From NCBI GenBank assembly GCA_964244115.1, contig CAXTHM010000043.1:1-33008 (forward strand): a stretch of DNA of 33,008 nt. Direction: 5' to 3'. The stretch's first letter is position 1. Every line of letters starts with the position of its first letter. Positions 16,782 to 24,700 of the stretch are shown here, one piece after another. The stretch is from CADCWK01 sp964244115. GTDB lineage: Bacteria > Chloroflexota > Chloroflexia > Thermomicrobiales > UBA6265. Made by a program: the position numbers and the translations under genes. The notes beneath the pieces are model-generated. The model saw nothing but the letters and a program-made list of their open reading frames with translations. It made no database searches and was not told where the DNA came from.

Positions 16782-17447
16782 ATGCCGTCAGCCGAGATCA
16801 ACGCCACCCTGCAGCAGTTCCTCGCCGCCGTCGCCCGGATCGAGCAGTCCCGGTTCAGCCGGGTCCTGCTCGCCGGCCCGGAGCAGTACGCGACCGTCTT
16901 CCATCAGCAGATCGGCGACCCGAAGCGCCCCGTCGCCATCGAGCCGACCGACGCCGAGATGATCCGCCGGGTCCTCGCGCTCGCCACGGACCAGCCAGAG
17001 CCGGTCAGCCTGACCGCGGTCGGGTCGGCCCTGCTGTCCGCCAGCGCATCGACGGCCGTCCCGGACCGGCTCCCACGGGACTGGCGCGACGCCCGCGGCC
17101 GGATCGCCGCCTATCTCGCCGAGACCGGGCCGTTGCCGACCGCCCCGACGGCCGCCGACGATGAGCAGGCGACGCCCTTCGGCGAACCCCGGCAGGTGAC
17201 CCGGGAGGAGATCCTCCGCACGGTCGTCGATGGCGGCCTCCTGCCGGCCGACGACGACCTCGCCCGGACGTTCGCCGCCTGGCGCTCAGCTCCGCCCTTC
17301 TTCACGCTCGTCGAGCAGGTCGTGATCACCTCGCTGGCCGACCTCATCCAGACCCTCTCGGCGATGCGGCAGCACATCGTCCAGCCCGCCGTGACGGCGC
17401 TGGCCGCCTCCGCCGCTCCGATTGCCCGGCCGTTCGACACCACCTGA
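16782..17447 (+). CDS. Hypothetical protein, 221 aa
   Basis: I recognise no family. The protein is soluble, with a helical, Ala/Leu-rich N-terminus (NATLQQFLAAVARIEQSRFSR). A segment VTREEILRTVVDGGLLPADD could be a small helical domain, and a C-terminal half has long hydrophobic-amphipathic helices (FFTLVEQVVITSLADLIQTL). There is no signal peptide, cysteine pattern or catalytic motif. ATG 16782 follows AAAGGAG by seven bases; earlier in-frame codons from 16698 lie in the spacer after the exporter and are not favoured. It lies 88 bases downstream of exporter 2 and could share its transcript. A strong terminator follows. Confidence 0.75.
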   Translation: MPSAEINATLQQFLAAVARIEQSRFSRVLLAGPEQYATVFHQQIGDPKRPVAIEPTDAEMIRRVLALATDQPEPVSLTAVGSALLSASASTAVPDRLPRDWRDARGRIAAYLAETGPLPTAPTAADDEQATPFGEPRQVTREEILRTVVDGGLLPADDDLARTFAAWRSAPPFFTLVEQVVITSLADLIQTLSAMRQHIVQPAVTALAASAAPIARPFDTT

Positions 17448-17461
17448 CCAAGGTCGTGTGG

Positions 17462-17514
17462 CGAAGAGACGAGTGGCCCCGGCGGGAAGCCCGCCGGGGC
17501 CACTCGTCTCTTCG
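17462..17514. terminator. Bidirectional hairpin terminator
   Basis: A perfect stem of 25 pairs (17462-17486 with 17490-17514) around an AAG loop, with a GGCCCCGGCGGG core. It sits between two convergent genes (ends 17447 and 17540). The core GGCCCCGGC..CCGCCGGGGCC is shared with the terminator at 21662-21695. Confidence 0.85.
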
Positions 17515-17539
17515 TACCGGAATCCGACAACGCGCCGTG

Positions 17540-18439
17540 CTAGCGGCCGGCGACCTCGATCTCGGCTGCCGCCGGGATGACGCGCTCACCGATCAGTTCG
17601 AGGACCCCGGGGTCGGTCTGGTTGGGGATGTAGAGGATCGCGTGGTCGACCCCCAGCGCGGCCTGCTGGCGCAGGGTCTCGAGGAGCTCATCGGGTGTCT
17701 GAGTCCCGCTGCCGCCGGACGCAGAAACCGCCGCCGCGCCGAGCGTCGTCTTCTCGATCTGGGCGTAGTCCCGGCCGAGATCGTCGCAGTGCCCCTTGAG
17801 GACCTCGATCTTGTGGCCGAGCTCGGGCGACGCGAACAGGTTGCAGGCATCGGCGTACTGGGCGACGAGCCGCAGCGTCTTCTTCTCACCACTGCCGCCG
17901 ATCAGGATCGGCGGGTGGGGCCGGCTGATCGCCCGCGGGTGATTGAGCGTCTCGGCGAGCCGGTAGTGCTTGCCCTGGTACGGGCCGTCATCGTCCGACC
18001 ACATCTGCTGGGCGATCTGAAGGGCCTCTTCGAGGCGCTCGAACCGCTCGGCGGTGGACGGGTAGGGCACGCCGAGGGCGTGATGCTCCCGGTCGTACCA
18101 GGCGGCACCGATGCCAAGATAGGCCCGGCCGCCGGAGAGGACGTCGAGCGTCGTGACCGTCTTGGCCAGGAGGCCGGGATACCGGTAGGTGACGCCAGTC
18201 ACCAGGGTTCCGAGTTTGACCCGCTCAGTGATGCCCGCCACGAAGCTGAGGGCGCTGTAGCCCTCCAGCATCGGATCCTCGGCAACGCCGTTCATCTCGA
18301 GCTGGAAGAAGTGGTCCATGACCCAGAACGACGCGAAGCCGGCCGCATCGGCGCGACGGGCGATGTCGGCGAAGCCGGGGCCGATCGCTTCGGAGCCGCC
18401 GGGGTCGTTGAACCGGTTGACCTGGATACCGATCTTCAT
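17540..18439 (-). CDS. LLM-class (luciferase-like) F420-dependent oxidoreductase
   Basis: A 299-residue TIM-barrel flavin/F420 oxidoreductase. Typical family features are the N-terminal MKIGIQV, the GFADIARRADAAGFASFWVMDHFFQ segment, VKLGTLVTGVTYRYPGLLAKTVTTLDVLSGGRAYLGIGAAW, and PPILIGGSGEKKTLRLVAQYADACNL. The last is the usual cofactor-phosphate binding region. The full length matches the family (~300). ATG 18439 follows GAGGAGG by about ten bases. Family members use reduced F420 (some use FMNH2) on varied substrates, so no specific reaction can be assigned. The gene stands alone, divergent from an exporter. Confidence 0.93.
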   Translation of the reverse strand: MKIGIQVNRFNDPGGSEAIGPGFADIARRADAAGFASFWVMDHFFQLEMNGVAEDPMLEGYSALSFVAGITERVKLGTLVTGVTYRYPGLLAKTVTTLDVLSGGRAYLGIGAAWYDREHHALGVPYPSTAERFERLEEALQIAQQMWSDDDGPYQGKHYRLAETLNHPRAISRPHPPILIGGSGEKKTLRLVAQYADACNLFASPELGHKIEVLKGHCDDLGRDYAQIEKTTLGAAAVSASGGSGTQTPDELLETLRQQAALGVDHAILYIPNQTDPGVLELIGERVIPAAAEIEVAGR

Positions 18440-18769
18440 GGGCGAACCGACCTCCTCGTTGCACGCCGTGCCGCGTGATACTCACGCCGACGATCTTTAG
18501 GCGTCACCATCGGACCACGCACGTTCCGTACGACGAGTGAGCGATCTACCCTGTCCGAGTGAGCGGGATGGGACCTGACGCTTCGGGCAGGTTCACCGGA
18601 AGGTCGGGCCGATACCCCGGTCCTGTGGACAGGGATGCGGGACGTCGCTTCCGGTGGAACGCTTCTTCCTAGAAGGTGACGACAGTGCTATCGTGGCCGA
18701 ATGGTTCTACGCTAACCGTCGAGCGCCACGCCAGCGACTCCTCCAGAGATGACGTAGGGATATCCACCG
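18440..18769. other. Divergent intergenic region
   Basis: 330 bases between divergent genes. I see no coding sequence. Promoters for both genes must lie here, but no box pair was good enough to call. TTCCGGTGGAACGC near 18651 superficially recalls a T-box motif, but the rest of that structure is absent. Confidence 0.5.
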
Positions 18770-20044
18770 GTGGCGACCCAGGAATCGAAGATCGAGGCCG
18801 GCAGTGTCGCGGCCTCTCCTCAGTCGACCGGCGTCCTGCACTCCCTGCGCGCCTACCCCGCCTTCGCCATGCTCATGATCGGCACGCTGGCGACCAACAC
18901 CGGCTTCTGGATGTACCAGACGGCCGTCGGCTGGCTGGCCTACGACCTGACCGGGTCGGCGACCTTCGTCGGGCTGGCCGGCTTCGCGGGTGGCATCCCG
19001 ATGCTGGTCCTCGCCGTCCCGGCCGGCGTGATCCTCGACCGGTCGGACCGGCGGCAGGTCCTGAAGCTGGCCCAGTGGGGCGTGATGTCGATCTCGGCCC
19101 TGTTCGCCGTGCTGATCGCGACCGACCTGATCCAGCCATGGTCGCTGCTCGTCGTCGCGGGGATGTACGGCGCCGTCATGTCCTTCATCTTCCCGACCCG
19201 GACGACGATGGTGCCATCGCTCGTGAGCCGGGCGGACATGGCCAACGCCGTCGCCCTCAACGCCGCGACCCAGAACGCGACCCGCGTCGTCGGGCCGGCG
19301 ATCGCCGGGGTCCTGATCGCCCTGTTCGGCGCCTCGACGACGTTCGCGGTCGCGGCGGTCCTCCAGATCATCGCCCTCTACACGACAGCGAAGCTGCCGG
19401 CCTCGGCCGCGGGCCGGATGAGCCGCGGCGCGGCGGGCCGCTCCAGCTTCATGGTCGGCCTCCGGACCGTGGCCGGCAGCCAGATCCTGACCGGGCTGGT
19501 GTTGCTCTCGCTGGCGACCAACGTCCTCGTCATGCCGTACATCAACCTGATGCCGGTCTTCGCCGAGGACGTGCTCGACATCGGCTCGTCGGGTCTGGGT
19601 GTGCTCCTGGCGGCGGTCGGCCTGGGGACGGTCGGCGGGGCGCTGTTCGTCGCCCGGTCGCAGGCGCCGCTGTCGTGGCGCGCGATCCAGATCATCACGG
19701 CGGCGGCGTTCGGCGGCTTCGTGATCGCCTTCGCCCTGTCGCCCAACCTGCTCGTCGCGTTGCCGCTGCTGTTCCTGGGCGGCTTCGCCAGCGCGACGTT
19801 CCTGGCGATGAACCAGACGGCGCTCCAGCTCCGCGTCGATGAGGACAAGCGGGGCCGCGTCTTCTCGATCTACCTGATGACGTGGGGGCTGCTGCCGCTC
19901 GGCCAGCTCCCGACCGGCCTCGTCGCCGAGGCCGCCGGCGCCCCGATCGCCGTCGCCGGGGCCAGCACCCTCGCCCTGATCGGCATCGCCCTCGTCGCCT
20001 GGCGCTACCCATCGCTGCGGGAGGCGTCCGCGAGAGCGTCATAG
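18770..20044 (+). CDS. MFS exporter, EntS-like (MFS_3 type)
   Basis: A 424-residue 12-helix major facilitator of the EntS/MFS_3 type. It shows FWMYQTAVGWLAYDLTGSATFVGLAGFAGGIPMLVLAVPAGVILDRSDRRQVL (helices 1-2 with motif A-like DRSDRR), the NAVALNAATQNATRVVGPAIAGVLI stretch typical of this group, and a mid-protein loop around GRMSRGAAGRSS. The family exports siderophores or drugs, but no siderophore genes are nearby. The start is GTG 18770, supported by homology (helix 1 begins ~30 residues in) and a weak TAGGGA upstream. It is unrelated in detail to the tandem exporters at 13706-16693. Confidence 0.9.
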   Translation: MATQESKIEAGSVAASPQSTGVLHSLRAYPAFAMLMIGTLATNTGFWMYQTAVGWLAYDLTGSATFVGLAGFAGGIPMLVLAVPAGVILDRSDRRQVLKLAQWGVMSISALFAVLIATDLIQPWSLLVVAGMYGAVMSFIFPTRTTMVPSLVSRADMANAVALNAATQNATRVVGPAIAGVLIALFGASTTFAVAAVLQIIALYTTAKLPASAAGRMSRGAAGRSSFMVGLRTVAGSQILTGLVLLSLATNVLVMPYINLMPVFAEDVLDIGSSGLGVLLAAVGLGTVGGALFVARSQAPLSWRAIQIITAAAFGGFVIAFALSPNLLVALPLLFLGGFASATFLAMNQTALQLRVDEDKRGRVFSIYLMTWGLLPLGQLPTGLVAEAAGAPIAVAGASTLALIGIALVAWRYPSLREASARAS

Positions 20045-20111
20045 AGAGCGGTCGTCCCCGCTGCCTAGGCCGCTCCACTCGGTGAGGTATCTCGGTTGGG
20101 GGGAACGTGCC

Positions 20112-20495
20112 ATGGCAAGTCAGCATGTCGATACCCACGCCTCGGAAACCGAACCGCTTCGGCTGACCCCGTCGCCAGCACGGGCGATGATCGACCCGGC
20201 CTACGACATCCAGGACGACCGCGTCCTCGACATCGTCTCCGCGCACCCGGACGTTGCCGCCCTGCTGGAAGAGATCGCGGCACGAGCGCCTGCGTACTTC
20301 CCGGAGGCGACCGGCCTGGTGATCAGGTCGCAGACCGATCCGGAGGACGGCTCCCTGAACTGGGTCGTTGAGATCCTTACTCCGGCAACGCTCGATCAGG
20401 TCGTCGACCAATTGCACCGATTCGACCACGAGTGGTGGTTTGCTACCGGTGCAGAGACCGAGCCGGAGATCATCTTCACGGTCGCGGTCGTTTGA
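20112..20495 (+). CDS. Upstream partner of HEPN module, copy 1 (127 aa, unknown family)
   Basis: A 127-residue acidic protein. The paralogue at 20608-20991 has exactly the same length and shares YDxQDxR, PDVxxLLEE, YFP, a DPED...W patch and the C-terminal RxDxEWW before a beta strand ending the protein. There are no membrane segments. GGGGGGAA lies about eight bases before ATG 20112. Its stop TGA overlaps by one base the ATG at 20495 of a HEPN-gene fragment, as expected for translational coupling. I do not recognise the family. Position and coupling suggest an antitoxin- or regulator-like partner for the HEPN protein, which is inference only. Confidence 0.8.
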   Translation: MASQHVDTHASETEPLRLTPSPARAMIDPAYDIQDDRVLDIVSAHPDVAALLEEIAARAPAYFPEATGLVIRSQTDPEDGSLNWVVEILTPATLDQVVDQLHRFDHEWWFATGAETEPEIIFTVAVV

Positions 20496-20607
20496 TGTCG
20501 TTCGACTGGGCCGACTATCTGTCGCTCGCCAATTGCTCTCCCTCATCGACCCATCTCAGGATAGTCGTCAATACCGATACACTTCGATGGTCAGGGAAGG
20601 AGCCACC
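20495..20607 (+). pseudogene. Remnant of a HEPN-domain gene, copy 1
   Basis: The ATG at 20495 overlaps the stop of the upstream gene and begins MSFDWADYLSLA, matching the start MTPFDWGRYLSLA of the intact gene at 20988. Similarity stops after about 12 codons (near 20530). The frame then runs on with unrelated residues through the ribosome binding site and start of the next gene to a stop at 20740. It is read as a deletion remnant; the nominal end is placed at the start of the next gene. Confidence 0.65.
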
Positions 20608-20991
20608 ATGTCTCGACGACCAGCCAACGTGTCAGTCCTGGAACCCATCGGTGACGGGTCTGATCCGGAATCGTCCTGGACAGCCATCTGTGAGGAGTAC
20701 GACGTTCAGGACGAGCGCCTACGCAGCCTCCTTGCGGTAAATCCCGATGTTGGCACGCTGCTCGAAGAGGCAGCTGGGCGAATCCACCAGTACTTTCCCG
20801 CCGACGCTCGATTGTCCATTCGATTGATCGAGGATCCCGAGGACGATACGACCGGTTGGTACATCTTCATCGAGACAGCCCTTCCGGCCGCCGACGCCAC
20901 GAGACGGCTCCGGCGATACGATCGGGAATGGTGGATCAACGCCAAGTCGAGGCTCGTTCCTGACATCGTCACGATGGTCGAGATCGTGTGA
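20608..20991 (+). CDS. Upstream partner of HEPN module, copy 2 (127 aa, unknown family)
   Basis: A 127-residue paralogue of the protein at 20112-20495, with YDVQDERL, NPDVGTLLEE, the DPEDDTTGWYIFIE patch and RRYDREWW near the C-terminus. It is predicted soluble, alternating helices and beta strands. GGAAGGAG lies seven bases before ATG 20608, the best binding site in this cluster. The stop (20989-20991) overlaps the GTG start of the HEPN-like gene by four bases (GTGA), indicating coupled translation. Base composition is lower in GC than the flanking core genes. Function is unknown; antitoxin- or regulator-like by context. Confidence 0.82.
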   Translation: MSRRPANVSVLEPIGDGSDPESSWTAICEEYDVQDERLRSLLAVNPDVGTLLEEAAGRIHQYFPADARLSIRLIEDPEDDTTGWYIFIETALPAADATRRLRRYDREWWINAKSRLVPDIVTMVEIV

Positions 20992-21395
20992 CGCCATTCG
21001 ACTGGGGCAGGTATCTGTCGCTCGCCTACACATTGGCGGCCGATCCTGATGAGGCGTCGCAGCGATCCGCCATTAGTCGAGCGTACTACGCGTGTTTTGG
21101 ACGAGCGTCGTCCTACGCCCGCAATCATGGCTATACGCAGTCCGGATCAAGTCATGACCGGGTCTGGGAATGGTTCAAGCAAAGTCGTCTTCCGTCCGGC
21201 GGCGATATCAATGAGCTCGGCAAGCGGATCAAGAATCGACGCACCGTGGCTGACTATCGCGCCACAGACCCAATAATCATGCAGCAGGGGAACATGGTCG
21301 TCGATTGGGCCTCCGAACTCCTAGAACTGCTCTTAGCGCTTCCGAAAACCTCGGAGCCGCAACTGGCGGCCGACGCCCCGTCGTCGGGCACATGA
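20988..21395 (+). CDS. HEPN-like domain protein (putative toxin/RNase partner)
   Basis: A 135-residue, mostly helical protein. Features seen are FDWGRYLSLA at residues 4-13, DEASQRSAISRAYYACF at 21-37, HDRVWEWF at 56-63 and the basic RRTVADY at 84-90. The QRSAISRAYYA helix and the R..ADY motif are what I associate with small HEPN proteins, many of which are RNases in toxin-antitoxin or defence systems. A canonical R-x4-6-H motif is not obvious, so nuclease activity is uncertain. The start is GTG 20988, overlapping the upstream gene by four bases. Codons such as TTA and ATA and reduced GC (36 of 60 at 21061-21120) suggest acquisition. No MNT nucleotidyltransferase is nearby. Confidence 0.7.
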   Translation: MTPFDWGRYLSLAYTLAADPDEASQRSAISRAYYACFGRASSYARNHGYTQSGSSHDRVWEWFKQSRLPSGGDINELGKRIKNRRTVADYRATDPIIMQQGNMVVDWASELLELLLALPKTSEPQLAADAPSSGT

Positions 21396-21730
21396 CCTGA
21401 TACGGAATCCGAGTCCATGATCCGGGATTCGCCACCGGCTCCCAGGTGCCCGGAGAGGGGTTGGGGGAGAGTTCTGCTCCGCCACCAGGGTTTCACGGGA
21501 ACCCACCTGGTTACCCGGAGTCCGTATGAATGGACTACGCCGGAACGTCGTCAGCCTCGCATTTCGATGATGGTCAGCCAGCGCGGTGACGTGACGTCGC
21601 GGTAGACGATGTGACCCTTGTTGACAAGAACGTCGCTCCGAAAACGACTCGATTATGCAGTGCGGCCCCGGCAGGATCTCTCCCGCCGGGGCCGCTCATG
21701 TGTCGTCTGATTATGTCCGATGACTGACCG
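21396..21730. other. Spacer between HEPN module and nrdJ
   Basis: About 335 bases without a gene. It holds several short hairpins: GAATCC/GGATTC near 21405, ACCAGG/CCTGGT at 21484-21511 and AGTCC/GGACT near 21520. A G-rich run GGAGAGGGGTTGGGGGAGAG lies near 21452, and the nrdJ terminator follows at 21662. The run and hairpins look like dispersed intergenic repeat material. Confidence 0.5.
21662..21695 (-). terminator. nrdJ terminator hairpin
   Basis: GCGGCCCCGGC (21662-21672) pairs perfectly with GCCGGGGCCGC (21685-21695). Beyond one A-C mismatch, GGA/TCC extends the stem to a TCTC loop. It lies 36 bases beyond the nrdJ stop on the minus strand. The core is shared with the hairpin at 17462-17514. 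Confidence 0.75.
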
Positions 21731-24700
21731 CTACGAGCAGCCGAGGCTGTTGCCGCAGTTCAGGCACTTGTAGCAGGCGCCGTTGCGGACGGTGATGTGG
21801 CCGCAGACGTCGCAGAAGGGGGCGTCGCCCATCATCTCGGACAGGTAGGCGTCCATCTGGTTGGCGCCGCCGACCGGGCCGGAGATCGGGATGACGGCGA
21901 AGGCCTGCGTGTCGGTGATCGGGCGCTCGGCGACGGCCGTGGGCGTGAGCCGGAGTTCCGGCATCGCGCTGACGGGCTCATGGTGGTGGCCGTTGCCGTT
22001 GGAGTGCCCGTTCCCATTGCCATTGCCGTTGCCGTTGGCGTGGTGATGATCGACGTGACCCACCCCGCTCGCCGAGGCGATAGGTGACGGGGCGGCCGGG
22101 ATGGAGACGGCTTGGGCCGGCTCCGTGGGCGTTACCGCGACCGGACTGGACGGGCCGGACGACGGGCCAACGGCGCCGGTCCAGCTCGGGAAGGTCGAGC
22201 CGCCGGCATCCGGAGCGTCACCGCCGCCGGACGAGGCGCCGGTCAGGGGCTGCGGCACCAGGTCGCTCGGGTCCGGGGCGACCTGGACGAGGTCGGACCG
22301 GCCGAGGTACTCCAGCCCGAGGACGCGGAAGACGTAGTCGATCATCGACGTCGCCATCTTGATGTTCGGGTGGCCCGTCACCATGCCCTGCGGCTCGAAC
22401 CGGACGAAGGTGAAGGTCTCGACGAACTCCTCGAGCGGCACCCCGTACTGGAGCCCCTTCGAGATCGCGATCGCGAAGCTGTTGATCATCGACCGGTAGG
22501 CGGCGCCCTCCTTGTGCATGTCGATGAAGATCTCACCGAGGGTGCCGTCCTCGTACTCCCCGGTCCGCAGGAAGACCTTGTGGCCGGCGACCCGGGCTTC
22601 CTGGGTGAACCCGTGGCGGCGGGCCGGCAGGCGACGGCGGTACGGCGCCGGGCTCGCGCTGGGTGCGCTGGCTCGCTCTACCTCGGCCTTGAGCCGGGCG
22701 ACCTCGGCGGTCGCGGCGGCGGCGCGAGCCTCGGCGGCGGCGAGCTTCGCGGCCGCCGTCTCATGCTCGGCGGCGAGGGCCGTCTCGGCCTGGGCAACGG
22801 CCTCAGCGACGGCGTCGGCGATCAACTGGCGGATCTCGTCCGGGTCCAGCGCCTCCGCCTCGTCCTCGCTCTGGCGGTCGCTCTTGGTCGAGAGCGGCTG
22901 GCTCATCTTGGAACCGTCGCGGTAGAGCGCGATTGCCTTGATGCCGTGGTTCCACGACTCCATGTGGACGGCCTCGATGTCCTCGACGGTCGCCTCGTGC
23001 GGCATGTTGATCGTCTTGGAGATCGCGCCCGAGAGGAAGCTCTGGGCGGCCCCCATCATCGCGATATGGCCGTGGGCGCTGATGTACCGCTCGCCCTTCT
23101 TGCCGTTCTTGTTGGCGCAGTCGAAGACGGGCAGGTGCTCGTCCCGCAGGTGCGGCGCCCCCTCGACCGTCATCGTGCCGCAGACGAACTCGTTGGCCTC
23201 GTTGATCTGCGCGTTGCTGAAGCCGAGCGCCCGCAGGAGGTCGAAGTCCGGCGCGGTCGCCTGCTCCATGCTGAAGCCGAGCCGGGCGAGGGTCTCCTCG
23301 CCGAGCGTCCACGGGCTGAAGGCGAAGCTGAGCTCGAAGGTCGCGGGCAGCGACGCCTCGATCTTCGCCAGGTCGCCGTCCGTGAACCCCTTGGCCTTAA
23401 GGGACTCGCGGTTGATGTGCGGCGAGGTCTCCAGCGAGAGAGCGCCGAGCAGGTAGCGAATGATGTCGCCGCGCTGGGCGTCGTCGTAGCCGAGGTTCTC
23501 CAAGGCCGGCTCGACGCTCTGGTTGGCGATCTTGAAGTAGCCACCACCGGCCAGCTTCTTGAACTTGACCAGGGCGAAGTCGGGCTCGACCCCGGTCGTG
23601 TCGCAGTCCATCAGCAGGCCGATCGTGCCGGTCGGCGCCAGCAGCGAGACCTGGGCGTTGCGGTAGCCGTGCAGCTCGCCGCCGGCCAGCGCGCGGTCCC
23701 ACGAGTCGCGGGCGGCGGTGAGCAGGTCGGTCGGCGCCAGGGCCGGGTCGATCGCGATCGGGCGGACCTCGAGGCCCTCGTACTCTTCGGCCGGGACGTT
23801 CCAGGCGGCGCGGCGATGGTTGCGGATCACCCGGAGCATGTGGCGCTCGTTGAGCTCGTACCCCGCGAACGGGCCGAGGTGCGCCGCCAGCTCGGACGAG
23901 GTCGCATAGGACTCGCCGGTCATGATCGCGGTGATGGCGCCGGCGAAGGCCCGGGCCTCGTCGGAGTCGTAGGGGATGCCGGAGCGCATCAGCACCGTGC
24001 CGAGGTTGGCGTAACCCAGGCCGAGGGTGCGGAAGTCGTAGGAGATCCGGGCAATCTCCTTACTGGGGAACTGCGCCATCAGGACGCTGATCTCGAGGAC
24101 GATCGTCCAGAGCCGGACGGCGTGGCGGAAGCTCTCGATGTCGATCGCGCCGGTCTCCGCGTCGACGAACTTGTGCAGGTTCAGCGAGGCGAGGTTGCAG
24201 GCGGAGTTATCGAGGAACATGTACTCCGAGCAGGGGTTGGACCCGTTGATCCGGCCTGACTCCGGCGCGGTGTGCCACTCGTTGATCGTCGAGTCGTACT
24301 GGAGACCGGGATCGGCGCAGGCCCAGGACGCTTCCGCCATCTGCCGCCAGAGGTCGCGCGCCTTGAGCGTCTTCGACGGCTTGCCGTCGGTCCGGCGGAT
24401 CAGCTCCCAGTCCTCATCGTTCCGGACGGCCTTGAGGAAAGCGTTCGAGACGCGGACGGAGTTGTTGGAGTTCTGCCCGGAGACGGTCGCGTAAGCCTCG
24501 CCGTTGAAGTCGCTGGAGTAGCCGGCCGCCATCAGCGCGGCGACCTTCTTCTCCTCGTTGGCCTTCCAGGAGATGAACGTCGGGATATCCGGGTGATCGA
24601 TGTCGAGCGTCACCATCTTGGCGGCGCGTCGGGTCGTCCCGCCGCTCTTGATCGCGCCGGCCGCCCGGTCGCCGACCTTGAGGAAGCTCATCAGACCCGA

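Noticed and set aside
18645..18680. T-box-like GGTGGAACGC
   Set aside because: The match is partial, with no specifier stem or terminator/antiterminator pair, and the downstream gene is an exporter, not an aminoacyl-tRNA synthetase or amino-acid gene.
20531..20740. Continuation of the HEPN remnant frame to 20740
   Set aside because: After about 12 codons it no longer resembles HEPN and overlaps the start of the next gene, so it is not treated as a real product.
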